From assembly GCA_025602915.1 (NCBI GenBank), contig JAHLJZ010000007.1, positions 524,992-588,991 of the forward strand: a stretch of 64,000 nt of DNA. Reading direction: 5' to 3'. Below, piece by piece: positions 48,439-59,909 of this stretch. The DNA is from Paraphysoderma sedebokerense (lineage: Eukaryota; Blastocladiomycota; Physodermatomycetes; Physodermatales; Physodermataceae). Position 1 is the first letter of the stretch, and every line of letters begins with the position of its first letter. The notes below the pieces were generated by a model. It saw nothing but the letters and a program-made list of their open reading frames with translations. It was not told where the DNA came from and searched no databases. The position numbers were made by a program, and so were the translations under genes.

Positions 48439-49063
48439 TATGATTCTTTATATACTAAAAATAAATAGGATATATTGTATGGAGAAGTAGTTCTTTTTAT
48501 GGTTAGATCGTAAACAGTTCCGGGGAATATGGGCACCGGTCAAATTGGCAATTGTTCGGAATTCGTACTTGCGGGCTTACAATAAGAAATGATACCATCA
48601 TTATCGCCTCTTGAATAGAAATTGCGTATTTACAGCAATTATCCGCCTGTATCTATTTTCAAAAATATCACATTATATTAATCAATACAAATTGATAGAT
48701 CATGTAAAAGTGAATTCATAATTGTCTTGTATCATTGTTCAGCATGACCTATAAATCATTTAGATCTTGTCCAAGTATCTATGATCAAATTCTGAATGGA
48801 GATAATAATTCCATCTGCATTTTTGCATCATTGATACATAAATCAGAATGAGGGAACACCGAATAAAATTCGACGCGATAAGCTCCGATGATGTTCAGTC
48901 GGACTTTCTCTCGACTTTTCTTTTAATAACAGAAAAATTGAAAAATCGATAAACACCAGCTGCGACATTGCATATTCCGCAAGAAAAGAAAAAGAAGTAT
49001 GTATTTGTGATCATTCTGATTCCTACCAGTGGGCAAAACTAATATTCATGTTTTATGTTGAAA
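48439..49063. promoter_or_regulatory. divergent spacer, very AT-rich
   Basis: About 625 bp between divergent starts of SNAPC3 and the MGSENS orphan. It is strongly AT-rich with no ORF and no recognised element. It must include both promoters. Confidence 0.4.
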
Positions 49064-50158
49064 ATGGGATCAGAAAACTCTCGACAGTTCTCGAAAAACC
49101 TAATCACACAGACTACAGCCATAGCCAACAAACTTTCTACATTTAAAGTAGAAAATTCTAAATTCGAAGTCTCCTTTTTCTACTCCACGTTTGCTCCCTG
49201 TTTATTGTCATATTCCCCCTAAAAGTAGGGGTTGAACAAGATCTCCATCCTGGCGCAACAGTCTCCTCGTAATATGCTGCAAGTCCCTCGCCATGGGTCC
49301 CGAAGTCGGTTAACAAGTGAAACAAAAGATAACAGGTTATCAGTCCCACAGATAAACGCAGAGCGCATTTCTCATTCCCACTATTCTGTGGATCCGTCCC
49401 CATCTCCGTTTCACTCCAATCATTCAAATCCTGACGTCGTGTCTATCCAAAACCTCGAACATCGCACAATAGATTCAAACCAGCACCCTAAAAAGCCACA
49501 ACGACCACAAACTGGACAAAACAATTTATTCAGTATAATTACTCACACCAAATCACCTAAATCATCTTTGTTACCTATTGTTACAGCTCCCTTAAATTCT
49601 AAAACGCGAGTACAATCTCCCATGAACTTCATCAAGAGTGTTCAAATGTCACCTTATGCAAATGCGTCTCAACTCTCGTACACATCTACTGTTGGAAATT
49701 CAGCAAACTCGGTAACAGTACCCGGAGAATACAGAAAACAAGAAGAAGAAAATAACAGTGTACCCACCCTGAGAGAGAACGTTAGTGGTAGTTTTCCTAG
49801 AATTGATATCTCCGTGACAGACGTAAACGGGAGAGTGAAAGAAGTTTATAAATCTTCGTACGAGATAAATGAGGAATCGGATGTAGATTTAAATATGACG
49901 ATGGAAGAATTAGAGTTTGAAAGAATAAAGGAAAAAGCATTACAGTTGAGTCGCGACTTGTATGGATATGAAGTGGAATTGTTTGGTGGCGAATTTGGAA
50001 TTGGGTTTGAAGGTCCTAAGAGCAAAAAAGGTAATCTGAAGGGAGTCAATTTGGAAGAGTTGTACAATAGTAAATTAGGCTATGGGGGATACACAACACG
50101 CAAACAGTGGAAAAATATTAAAAGAAGGATCAAAGAGATATTCTACCAGATATTGTAG
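49064..50158 (+). CDS. unrecognised protein with possible N-myristoylation signal
   Basis: I do not recognise this 337-residue protein. Exon 1 is 49064-49147 (MGSENSRQFSKNLITQTTAI, then ANKLSTFK) and joins at phase 0 to the long exon 49229-50158, beginning GLNKISILAQQSPRNM. That exon is open for some 310 codons, with TTG but no ATG near its 5' end, which supports the upstream exon. MGSENS fits the MGxxxS consensus for N-terminal myristoylation. The middle is disordered (Ser, Pro, Asn, Gln). The C-terminal 110 residues look folded: RIDISVTDVNGRVKEVYKSS, MEELEFERIKEKALQLSRDL, GYEVELFGGEFGIGFEGPKS and GYTTRKQWKNIKRRIKEIFY. There are no membrane helices. It is convergent with the transporter gene, with 191 bp between stops. 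Confidence 0.62.
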
Positions 50159-50349
50159 TGGACGGAAGAGGATGATTCTATGTACAGTGAGTAGCCATAA
50201 AAATCAATGACAGCTTTTACGCAAATTAATGTAAAAATAAAGTAAAATTGCAAATTTTTGCTATATTTTCAATAATTGCACCATAGTATTATATACAAAA
50301 GATCAATTTATAAAAAAGTTTCGTTTCGTCTTCCGTTTTCACTGTCTAT

Positions 50350-53145
50350 CTAAACAGGACTACTCACACTATACACGCCATCGTCTACATTTTGTAACCG
50401 ATCATAACCGTGTACTTTTTCGTTTTTCCCTTTCTTCAATTTTCGTGGTCTAGCAGCATCTACATGTCTCGAAGTAGAACTCACCACTTCCTCATCGCCT
50501 CCATCATTATTGTTATCATTTTCATCAAGACCATCGATTTCATTGCCAAGCGACACATCTTCCTCTGTGTCTTCGACGTATCTCCATCCCCAAGATAAAT
50601 ACAAAAAGACGGCCAAAGCGACAAAGATCAATCCGGCGAAGAAAACGAATTCGGGCATGGGATTGAAGAAATGAGATTCGGCAATGACAATAACCAAAAC
50701 GTTACCGATGGCGGTGGTGAGAAGCCAAGCAGCTTGACAGACTGATTTCATGGTAGTCGGTGCTTGCGAGTATGCTGTTATATGAAAAGTGAAAAAGTAA
50801 CAACGTTATGAATCAGCTGGAAAGGGATCATGCAAATAATGAAGGAAAATCACAGAAAAGAGACTGACCAAATTCTAAACCAGTAATACTAAACATAATT
50901 TCACCAACAGTGATAACTATATACTGAGGAACTTGCCATAAGATATTGACACAATTTTCCACACAAACAAGCTGGTCGGTTCTAACTTCAACCCCGTCAT
51001 TTCCCTTTCCAACCAACACTTTCAATCCATTCACAATTGTCAAAGTACCACTTCTCCAATTTCCATTAGGATACTCTAACCCGAATGTCTCCGGTGAAGC
51101 AAAAGTACCCTGATCGATCCAAATTTGTATGAAAGCGGCCATTAAGAATGAGATACCAGTGAATGCCATTCCCCAAACCATTTTTTGGTGAGGTTTTAAG
51201 AATATCCGGAAAGATTCGAGAGTTGGGTATACCAGTTTTTGGAAGAACGGGATTAGCAAGAGAATTAAAATGGCATTGCAGACTTGCATTTGGTCTGGTT
51301 TGATTTGAATTGTGTGATTGAAAACAGAAAGTTTGGGGTCCATAAGAAGGGCTTGTGAAGTCCATCGAGAAGATTGCTGATCGTAAAGTGTCCAAAAGGC
51401 AGGCTAAAGTAAGGTAACAGGAATTAGTATTTCTTAACGTACAACCTTGAAAAGCCAGTAACTCATACCAAAGGTAAGAATATCCACAATACATTCATCA
51501 ATGTTTTTGTATCGTTCACCAAGCTCTGATCAAATTTTCCTTCCAAAAGAGCATAATCCAACCAAGATTTAATAGCAATAGTGCGGGCGGCTGAATTTTC
51601 TTCCAAAGTTCCATTTGCGTCGACCGCCAAGGGTTGATCAGACTCGTCTGGGACAAAAGTACCATTCGTGACTTGCTTTTTGTACTTTTTGCGATTCGCA
51701 ATAGCTGCTTTAATAATTTGAACGACGGAACCAAGCACGTTACCGCTGGGTGGTTGCACTTTGTAGTATTTCTTTCCGGAAATGAAGATAAATGTGGCAA
51801 TCAACATGAGAATGGAAGGAACACCGAACGCAATAGGAAAACAATCCTGTCGTCCAAAACTAGAAAAAATTTGATGAGCATAGAAGTCCCCAGCTGGATT
51901 TTGACCTGGAATATATACAACATACCACTTCATGTCTCCTCTCAACACTGGTGTGAATATCATACTCAGGACACTCCCACTATTTATAGAGAAATAAAAC
52001 ATGCTGAAAAACAATCCGATTTCTTTCCTTTGGTCGGGTCTAAATTGATCGCCACCGAAAGCACTGACACATGGTTTAATTCCCCCTGTTCCCACTGCCA
52101 ACAACCCTAATCCTAAGGCTACACCCCAAGCGGATGGAGGGGTTCCGGTTACGCCGGGAATAGCCGTCACGGAAAGAATAATATTACCGAGACAGTATAC
52201 AAGAGAGAGATAGACGATAGTGTTGAAACGACCGAGGTAGCTATCGGACAAAACGCCACCGAGGAGAGGGAAGAAGTAAGCGAACATATTAAAAGTATGG
52301 ACTAAAGCTGTGGAAGAGTCTGCCGTAAATCGCAGGAATGAAGTAAGATAGATGTATAGAATAGCTTTGATGCCGTAAAATGTGAACCTAGATAGGATAA
52401 GACAAGAATTCAGGTCAAACTGTGGGCCCAATTACCATCCTCACCGTTGAGGAAGAAAGAATCTAAATAATACATACCGTTCACAGAATTCATTTCCGAC
52501 AATAAAAAACACTGAGCCTGGAAATCCCTCAGGTAATATCTTCCATTTCCGAGACTCCGGCTCTAAATCGCTTCTAGACCGATACATGGAAGAATAACTA
52601 CCACTCGGTAACAGCGGCGAAGTCTCAGAAGCCGGGACAATATTCGACAAATCACTAAATGGAGGTTCGACAGCCGTATATGTGTATTTTGATCTCTGAG
52701 AAGGTGAAGTCGGTGGAGTGTATCTTTCAATCTTAAATGCTCGCGGCGGGTCGATGGTATTACGTCCGAGTTTTGACGGGTTTGACGAATTTGCAGGATG
52801 TGGGGATGGTAAATTTGAATGTGCGGTGTGATATGATTCCGGTGATAATGCTGCACTAGTAGGGGATGGTGGAGATAACGGAGTCGTCTATACCAATAAT
52901 CGAATATCGTTCATATAATGTTAATACAGTCAATTCCTCCTTTCGTAATTTACATCAATTCCGCCTATATCGCATACAGAAAGATATTGCGATATACATA
53001 CAGGTTGAGACTTTTTCCCTTGCAATGTTGTATTCTTTGTTGTATTCGACGGTGTACTACTGGATTCTGTATTCGCAACGGCTGAATTATCAGTGGCTTG
53101 ATTTCGTTCCGCAGGGACTGGTTTTTGCTTTCCTTTCCTCCCCAT
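50350..53145 (-). CDS. POT/PTR2-family proton-coupled peptide transporter
   Basis: Oligopeptide/H+ symporter of the plasma membrane with 12 helices. It starts at the ATG at 53145 (MGRKGKQKPVPAERNQAT). The first 150 residues are disordered, rich in Ser, Pro and Thr, and reach VPASETSPLLPSGSYSSM. The transporter body has PGSVFFIVGNEFCERFTFYG, FAYFFPLLGGVLSDSYLGRF and TGGIKPCVSAFGGDQF; the GGxxxDxxxGR and E-x-x-E-R-type POT signatures are intact. FFSMFYFSINSGSVLSMIF is the PTR family signature 2 region. Later exons give PAFWTLYDQQSSRWTSQALL, then MAFTGISFLMAAFIQI, VPQYIVITVGEIMFSITGLE, FAYSQAPTTMKSVCQAAW and NPMPEFVFFAGLIFVALAVF. An acidic and basic cytosolic tail of about 80 residues ends at 50350. 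The FWxLYDQQ and AYSQAP phrases are closest to animal-type SLC15A1/2 transporters, which would be unusual for Dikarya but not for early fungi. Confidence 0.92.
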
Positions 53146-53758
53146 CGAATAATGACAAAAAGAATAACTTGGCAATAAAACTGAACTGTGAACGAACGAT
53201 ACTGCGTGGATAGAAAACTACAATGGATAACTCCAGGTGTTTGTATTTCTGATTGCGTATTCAAGTTAATGAAATCGTTCTCATGACTAGCTGTGGTCAT
53301 GACTCCATTTTGTACACGCACGCAACCGAGGATCATCAATCAGAGAATATTTAAATTTAGCTCATGCCGGATGTGACTGACTCCCGCTTGGATCCGAGAT
53401 AACATATATTCAGTATATATTCCGTCATTTCGGAATTCGGACGTCGCAATCATTTGATTTAAGTGGAGCTGGCAAGTACAACAATGTCAGCTTGAAATCT
53501 CAGAATAAGTGTTGCCATTCCCTCATCGAATAAAGTAAAATAAAATATGGGATACTGAATAAAATGTTTTTGAATTATTTGGCAAATGTGCACGATTTCG
53601 TCATTAATCGCAGATTAGATATATTTACACCTATAGTTCTACAACAACTCCAACAAAAGGACAGCCCTTTGCCCTTATATACATTATCTCTACACTCACC
53701 AATCCGGTGAATAACAAGGGCTGACAAGGGCTGACTTCATACATCACAAATTTATAGT
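53146..53758. other. 0.6 kb intergenic, nothing recognised
   Basis: Spacer upstream of the peptide transporter and downstream of the F-box/LRR-like gene. Apart from a tandem ACAAGGGCTGACAAGGGCTGAC at about 53716-53737 near the F-box-gene stop, I see nothing notable. Confidence 0.35.
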
Positions 53759-55255
53759 TCACTCGTCTATTTCAATCGTAAAGTTCATTCCCTGCTTCTT
53801 TGACAAACTCTCGTCATCTTCTTCGTCTATATCCATATCATCTTCATTCGCCGCCAAAAACTTTGTTCTATACCAATCCATAACTCGCTGCTTATGCTGG
53901 ACAACATCAATATCAGGACTCTGTTTCAATCGATAAATCACTTTTGCTTTCGACAAATACTGCGCGCCGATAATGAATGACTTCACATCAGGAACTTGTG
54001 CGTGCCAAGGTGAAATATCGAGAACTTGCAATGATGATTTGAATTTGACAACTAAAGTCGTTAACCAACCAAGTTGAAGCATTCGAACATTATTGAGACG
54101 GAGGTGTTGAAGGTGATTGATAGATGAAAGGAATCGTTCAAAAGATATATCCGTTGTCATGATATCAGAAAGGTAAAGATGAGTAAGCTTTGGAAGAGTC
54201 ACGCCTTCCATATCGGCTCGTTGGTTTTGAAATGGCAGCATCGAGTTTATTCTGGAGAGCGAGAGGTGGGTCAAATTAGGAAGGAGATTCAAAAGACCGT
54301 AATTCTGGAAGAAATCGATAGAGCTGAGCGTGAGGGATTTGAAATTTGGGCAGCGACCCAAGTAAGTGAATACCGCTTCGATATGCTGTAAATCTTTGGC
54401 GGTGAGTTGAAAGTTGTGAAGCTCTAGTGATTCTAATCCAATTGGTGCCATTGTACCAGCACAAGAGGGATCAAACCGGGGAAACGTAGTGAGACGGAGA
54501 TGTCGGAGGTGACGAAGGGCGAGTATAGCGGTGCTAAGTTCAGCTTTAAGGTTCCATTGACATTCGACATCTAATGAGCGTAAATGAGGAAGGTGATGAA
54601 TAAGATCCACCAGTTTTTCCTGGTTTTCCTTTGTCAGATCCCTAGCCCATTTGAAATCCCGCAATCTCTTGTTCTTCAACTTTTCCAAATCTAGGTTATG
54701 CAACTTTGAGGAACTCTTCTTTCCAATTTTGAGTTTAGTGAGATAAGCCCCATGACTCTCCAACAGCTTGTTTAGATGACCACAAGTGACTTTGTAGCAA
54801 GAGTAGGTCAAGTCAACAGATTCTAGTCTTTTGGCTGTTTCATAGATTTTCTCAATCAACTTTTTGTACTCCTCCTGTCGTTCCATTTCCATTGCCCCTT
54901 CGGAGGATGGAGAGAATTGAAGAGTCAAGTGACGCAAGGCAGAATTGACATCAGGTCTCTGCAAAACAGATTTCACAAAGCGTTTGGTGGTAGAGAACTC
55001 TTCTGAATCCGAAATTGTATGATTGTTCCATAAGAATCGTTTGCATTCTGCGGCAAAGGTTTTGTTGACAGTCAAGAGTCTAAGCAGGGATTGACGACGG
55101 TGATGGGAGCAGAGGGGATCGAGAACAGAATATTCTATGATGGAGGAGACTATGAGATGGTTGCTCAAAGCCAAGTCTGCAGCAGATTTCGGGTAATTCC
55201 CCTGCTCATGGATATCCATGCCACTCAGCATCTTTGGAGCAACTTTGAGCAGCAC
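53759..55255 (-). CDS. F-box/LRR-like protein, intronless
   Basis: A 498-residue protein encoded by one uninterrupted exon, unusual here. Residues about 25-80 resemble a fungal F-box: NHLIVSSIIEYSVLDPLC, then RRQSLLRLLTVNKTFAAECK and RFLWNNHTI. The rest is a leucine-rich-repeat-like solenoid: LRHLTLQFSPSSE, LESVDLTYSCYKVTCGHLNK, LHNLDLEKLKNKRLRDFKWA, LPHLRSLDVECQWNLKAELS, LRHLRHLRLTTFPRF, GLESLELHNFQLTAKDLQHI, FKSLTLSSIDFFQNYGLLNL and LQHLRLNNVRMLQLGWLT. A short acidic tail (NEDDMDIDEEDDESLSKK) follows. Such proteins usually recruit substrates to SCF ubiquitin ligases; the F-box is weak, so this is inference. The first ATG is 55255 (MLLKVAPKMLSGMDIH); a later ATG at 55231 would lose eight residues. 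Confidence 0.72.
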   Translation of the reverse strand: MLLKVAPKMLSGMDIHEQGNYPKSAADLALSNHLIVSSIIEYSVLDPLCSHHRRQSLLRLLTVNKTFAAECKRFLWNNHTISDSEEFSTTKRFVKSVLQRPDVNSALRHLTLQFSPSSEGAMEMERQEEYKKLIEKIYETAKRLESVDLTYSCYKVTCGHLNKLLESHGAYLTKLKIGKKSSSKLHNLDLEKLKNKRLRDFKWARDLTKENQEKLVDLIHHLPHLRSLDVECQWNLKAELSTAILALRHLRHLRLTTFPRFDPSCAGTMAPIGLESLELHNFQLTAKDLQHIEAVFTYLGRCPNFKSLTLSSIDFFQNYGLLNLLPNLTHLSLSRINSMLPFQNQRADMEGVTLPKLTHLYLSDIMTTDISFERFLSSINHLQHLRLNNVRMLQLGWLTTLVVKFKSSLQVLDISPWHAQVPDVKSFIIGAQYLSKAKVIYRLKQSPDIDVVQHKQRVMDWYRTKFLAANEDDMDIDEEDDESLSKKQGMNFTIEIDE

Positions 55256-55930
55256 CGGAGGGGAGAGAAGCGGTTGGAGAGAGCGAGAGAGGGCGAGGGA
55301 GCGAGGGAGGTTGAGACGGAGAGACAGAGACGGTACAGAGCAGCTTTCTGAGTGCCTACCAGACGCAATACCACTACTTTTTGATAACTAATCTCTTCTG
55401 ATATAATCGCAAAGATGTGTTTTTCCCTTTTCCCTTTACCGTGCGGAAACGGAGCACACCGCCGGGTTGGCCAAGTGGACAATCCACAGCCTCACGCGCA
55501 CAAATTAAATCCATTGAGAAAAATTATTATTCGGGAAATATATTTGGGAAAATTATTTTATCTGTTTAGTATGTGTACATTTTACAGTGGAAAGACAACG
55601 TCAACGGGAAAAGATGCTGAAAATATACATATTTATCTTGTCAATCTTTTACCAGCAGATGCAAAATTGCCAAATTTCTGGGCACTCGCTAAGCACAAGC
55701 AAAAAGCCTCATTGGTGCTGCAGGAAAATGAACAATGATTTGGCAATGTCGACATTCTATTCTTTGCACCGCTTACGTTTCAGATAACTAATTTTTATTT
55801 GATTGTGGGATATAATATAAGAGTGTAGTAATATTGCATTGAGATACAATAAACTACCTATAGGATACAGTTCTGATTAAAAATAAATATACACTCCACA
55901 GAGGCAGAATGTGAACAGTCTGTATATTGC
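55256..55930. other. intergenic with purine-rich tract
   Basis: Upstream of the F-box-like gene. At 55257-55336 there is a GA-rich run with repeated GAGAGAGCGAGAGAGGG-type units. At 55465-55477 the sequence GGTTGGCCAAGTG resembles a tRNA A box, but no B box follows. The remainder is AT-rich and empty. Confidence 0.4.
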
Positions 55931-56976
55931 TTACGGATCAAAACTGCTGGTTTGCATGGTCGCTACTGTGGCAACATTGGTCTTTTGAGGTGCATGTAAC
56001 GTAGACGCACCGCCTGCTTTGCCGTCATTTTTCACAGTCGCGGAATGGAGTGGAGTTGCCTCAACCCTTGCGAGCTCCATTTTGCTGAGAATGTATTCGA
56101 CAAGGTAAAGGGTCAACATAAAGTTACCGTATGAGTCCAGTAATCGGTAAATGTATTGACCGCCAATCGTTTCTTCCCCGCCACCCAAAACGTCCATTTT
56201 ACCTTTTGAATACGTGTAGTGTAAGTACCAGCAGACAATATCCATTTAGGGAGATGTATAATTGAACTAACCATAAGTCAAGATACTGTAAAAGACCAAT
56301 CCTGTAAGGTTGATACAGAAGACACGAAACAGTTTGTTTTTACAGAATTGTTGAACGATAACAGAGGTAGTGGACTGAGTCTCAACATATTCCAGAATAG
56401 AGGTAATCGAAAATAAAGTGTCTGCAAGCACGATGGAGAGGTAGGCAAAACCCATCTGGAATAGCAGGTATATATAGTCAGCAATGCTCGCATTGAAGTT
56501 TAGTATAATAATTGCCTAAAAAAGGGAAAGCTTACCAATTGACGAGGAACCTTTGGTCCAACGAGGTCACAGACCTTTTCGAAATCACAGCGAGCTTCCA
56601 AGCTGAGACCAGTAAGCCAGAAAATACCCCAGACAAAGTATGTGCCAATAACCATGTGTTTCTTGTATTTTCCGACTTTGCTTTGAGGTGGAATAAGTAG
56701 AATGGTGTACATGGCCGTCATTGGGAACAAGACAGTTTTCAAATAATCAAAAGTTTTCCAAAGCGCCGAAACCCCATAGTTATCAGTTGGATTGACACAC
56801 GTGTATATCATTGGAATTTGAATTAAAATATCGAGTAAAGCTCTAAGGTAGAGGACATTGATAGCTCTGCCACGACCTATTCGAGAGAAAATAAACAATG
56901 CGACTATAAAGTTCGCAAATGTCAATTGGATGAATGAAGCATTGAAGCATTGGTCGAATTCTGCAGCGGTAACCAT
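55931..56976 (-). CDS. second orphan polytopic membrane protein, about seven TM helices
   Basis: Family not recognised. Exons 56536-56976, 56272-56455 and 55931-56202 give 298 residues with matching phases. The N-terminus MVTAAEFDQCFNASFIQLT is short and carries an N-glycosylation sequon. Hydrophobic helices follow: FANFIVALFIFSRI, LRALLDILIQIPMIYT, TVLFPMTAMYTILLIPP, HMVIGTYFVWGIFWLTGLSL, GFAYLSIVLADTLFSITSIL, VFCINLTGLVFYSILTY and NFMLTLYLVEYILSKM. Loop cysteines in SLEARCDFEKVCDLVG could pair. The cytosolic tail of about 45 residues is polar. The arrangement suggests a G-protein-coupled-receptor-like protein, but no diagnostic motif supports that. It resembles the 16.1 kb gene in size, helix number and three-exon structure only. 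Confidence 0.7.
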
Positions 56977-57969
56977 TTCGAAAACTCGTGGGGAAGCACA
57001 AAAAGTGAGATGTGACGAACTCTCGTTATTTATGGAAAGTGAACATTTGATTACTCCTGAGGATTGAGGAGAGAACGTTGTTTTTCCTTCAGAATAATGA
57101 CAGACAATAAAACCAATGGATTGTGGCGGAAGGCAGGGCAGGGCCTACGGCCTGAATAGCATCAACACGATTTACCCGCATCTCGAATCCGGACTCCAGA
57201 GTGCATTTAAACCAAAACATGCATAAAAAGCATGGAATGGTGGATTCCTATCGATATTATTTTTTTCGGTCTACATAAGCCCTTCATTGAATGTCAAATT
57301 ATGGGTAATAGCAACCAAAATAGACTCTACCCACTGTCTCTTTCATTTGCATGCACTATCAATATTTAATTGAATATATCTCATAGAGTAAACCATAAAG
57401 CATTTACAAATTAATTTGAATGCAAACAAACCGTCTAACAGGAAACTCTTTTCTGCCGAGAGGACTTTTGTGTTACTATTTATAATTTCTGTTCATTGAA
57501 TTCCAGGCTCTTCCCTCCTTCAGGGGCTAAAATGGAACGAGTGGAGTATCGGTAATCGATGTCCATAACATGATGCTCTGGCACTTCTGCTTCCTATTCC
57601 GGGTGAGCTTTTCAAAACAAGAGCTAATGAGTGGACACATTTGGTAAAATTGACGATGGACATTTTGATTTTTATTACAGTCAAAGTACTGGTAAGGTTA
57701 AAATCAAAATTGCAGTTCACAAATTCAACATGTTAGCAAACTCATTATTGCATGTTGTCCGAGCGTAATATGAAATGATAATAGTAAAAGCAAATTAATT
57801 GTCGTGAGAATTCTAAATTAAGCATAATACTCGAGTCGGGTTCAACTCGATCGACCAGCGAGATCGAGGCTGACAAAAAACGAGGCAAATTCGTTCCCTT
57901 TTTGTCCATCTAATATCTTTCCTCTTTTCATACTAATTTCGCCAATTCATTTATAAAGAATTAGCAAGT
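56977..57969. other. 1 kb intergenic, nothing recognised
   Basis: Divergent spacer between the second membrane protein and the SDR array. It is AT-rich, with a few meaningless short frames. The end, TTTATAAAG at about 57950, lies very close to the SDR ATG and may be a TATA-like element or part of the 5' UTR. Confidence 0.35.
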
Positions 57970-59336
57970 ATGGGAAACGGATTTTCGTCTGAAAGAATCC
58001 CAGACCTCTCTGGAAAGGTGAATACTCTCGTCATGTTATGGTTGCTTCGAGCCAGGACCCTGAATGTTTGCTTGACTCTAACTGTCTTGAATTTGTCAAT
58101 TTCTCACAAAATAGACTGCCATCGTTACTGGTGCCAATACTGGTATTGGTCTTTCGACTTGCTTCTATCTCGCTGAGAGGAATGCGAGAGTTATTCTCGC
58201 CTGCAGAAACGAAACAAAGGTATGGTTGTTGTCGCGATGGTAGCCCAAAACATCAACACAGGATAGTCATTCATTGTTGCGTTTGTCGATATCGTTTTAT
58301 ACATAGGCAAAAGCTGCTATCGATACTATTAAACAACGACTAGCTAAATCTGGAAAGTCACAAGCTGAAGTTGATGCAGCCAAATTGGAATTCTTGCCGC
58401 TCGATTTAACCGACCTTAACAGTTGTGTTAAAGCTGCAGAGGATGTGTTGGCAGGAAACGGAGTTCAGAAAGTTGAAAAGTTGGACATGTTGATCAATAA
58501 TGCCGGTATCATGGCGACTCCATACGAATTAACTAAACAAGGGGTCGAATCTCAATGGGGCACGAACCATTTGGTATGCTAAACAAGCATATTCAGCATC
58601 GATAGTGTGTAAATGTTTACGGTTGAACTTTTCTCTTTCGAAATAGGGACATTTCGTGTGGACAATGTTACTTCTTCCCATCGTCCCTGAAAAGGGAAGA
58701 ATAGTCAATGTATCGTCTGAAGCTCATCGTCAATCATACAAGTTCAAATTATGCACTCTACAGCAAATGTTGCCAGAAGTTGAAGAAGCTCAAGAGGGAC
58801 AAAAGAAAGAAGCTGAAAAGATCTACTCCCCAATTAACGCCTATGGGCATTCCAAACTCAGCAATGTTCTTTTCTCAAATTGGTTGGCTGCTAAACGACC
58901 AAACTTGTACGTCATGAGTTTACACCCTGGTGTGATTGCTACCGAACTCGCGCGAAATATTGGAAAATCTTATGGCAATACTATACAAAAAATTTATGAC
59001 ACCGTCGGACCGTATATCCGTTCGTAGATCTATCTTCTCTTTTTGGGTTTCCATACTACAATGCTAACGGTTGACTGCTTTGTATATCATTCTCCAGTGA
59101 AAAGCGCCGATCAAGGTTGCGTAACTACTCTTTACGCTGCTACATCCCCAGACATCGAAACAAACAACTACAGTGGTAAATACCTAGTCCCGCAAGGTAA
59201 ACTTGGTAGTGCAATTTCTGCTGCCGGCGATGTAAAGTTACAAGAAGGATTGTGGGAGTTGAGTCTTGATATCGTTAAACGAAAGCTTGGTGAAGACATG
59301 GTGAATAGAATTAAGAAGAATGCGGGAGAATTGTGA
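57970..59336 (+). CDS. short-chain dehydrogenase/reductase, array copy 1
   Basis: NAD(P)-dependent oxidoreductase of the classical SDR superfamily, nearest to the retinol-dehydrogenase/WWOX-like group. It has 343 residues. Exons are 57970-58017, 58115-58219, 58307-58573, 58647-59019 and 59098-59336, with every phase checked. It starts MGNGFSSERIPDLSGK. The cofactor motif is complete (TAIVTGANTGIGLSTCFYLA), followed by NARVILACRN. The structural NNAG motif appears in LDMLINNAGIMATPYEL, the catalytic Ser in GRIVNVSSEAHRQS and the YxxxK pair in INAYGHSKLSNVLFS. The C-terminus has LYAATSPDIETNNYSGKYLV, then VKRKLGEDMVNRIKKNAGEL. MGNGFS fits an N-myristoylation consensus. There is no hydrophobic N-terminal anchor. 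The substrate is unknown. Confidence 0.92.
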
Positions 59337-59909
59337 ATTTAAGCGTATTTAATGTCTAAAACGGATGAGCCAAGATAGTCTGTTGATTTGTAACAAATAT
59401 ATTCATGAACTTTAAATGCATCGACCTTGGAGGACGATGAATAACATTGAAATGACGTCTGTTCCTTTCGCTTTCTTGGGTTCTTGGGAGTGTTATTTCT
59501 ACCGACATAAACCGGACGATACAATCATACAGTGCGGTCGCAAAGCTATTGTAGTCACCACCAATGACTTACCTAGCAGAGTCTTTCCTAAATATTTTTA
59601 GTTATTTATTGCGATTCCAAAGAGTTCATTGAAAGATACTATTGATTGTTCTCCAACGTAAATTTAGAGTCACTGTACTTCTGTGTCCTTCTGTGAATTC
59701 AGTTAACGAATTTCGGTATCGGTATAATTCATTATCCGATGCCGACAATGAATCACGCATGAAAAATCAGGCATAATTGGTGGCGCGCCAGTCAAGGCTG
59801 GACCAAAGTTCGACAAAAGCCATCGTCAAGCTTTCTATGCGACTCTGATTCATCTGTCACATCATCCCTATATAACTCACATCCCCCATGAATTTAATAT
59901 CTCAATCAA
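59337..59909. repeat. intergenic flank shared with other SDR copies
   Basis: The first part (59340-59600) is clearly related to 61265-61530 downstream of copy 2. Both hold AGATAGTCT(G/A)TTGAT, then TGTAACAAATATATT and CATTGAAATGACGTCTGT. The last part (about 59700-59909) is related to 63770-63967 upstream of copy 4, including GACAATGAATCA and CAAAAGCCA before the TATA box. Duplication units therefore included intergenic DNA. Confidence 0.75.
59869..59875 (+). promoter_or_regulatory. TATA box of SDR copy 2
   Basis: TATATAA 41 bp before the ATG at 59910. The equivalent TATATAAA is found before copies 3 and 4 at nearly the same distance. Confidence 0.6.

Noticed and set aside
55461-55500. tRNA-like A box (GGTTGGCCAAGTGG)
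   Set aside because: No B box (GGTTCGAxxCC) follows within 80 bp and the flanks do not pair as an acceptor stem.
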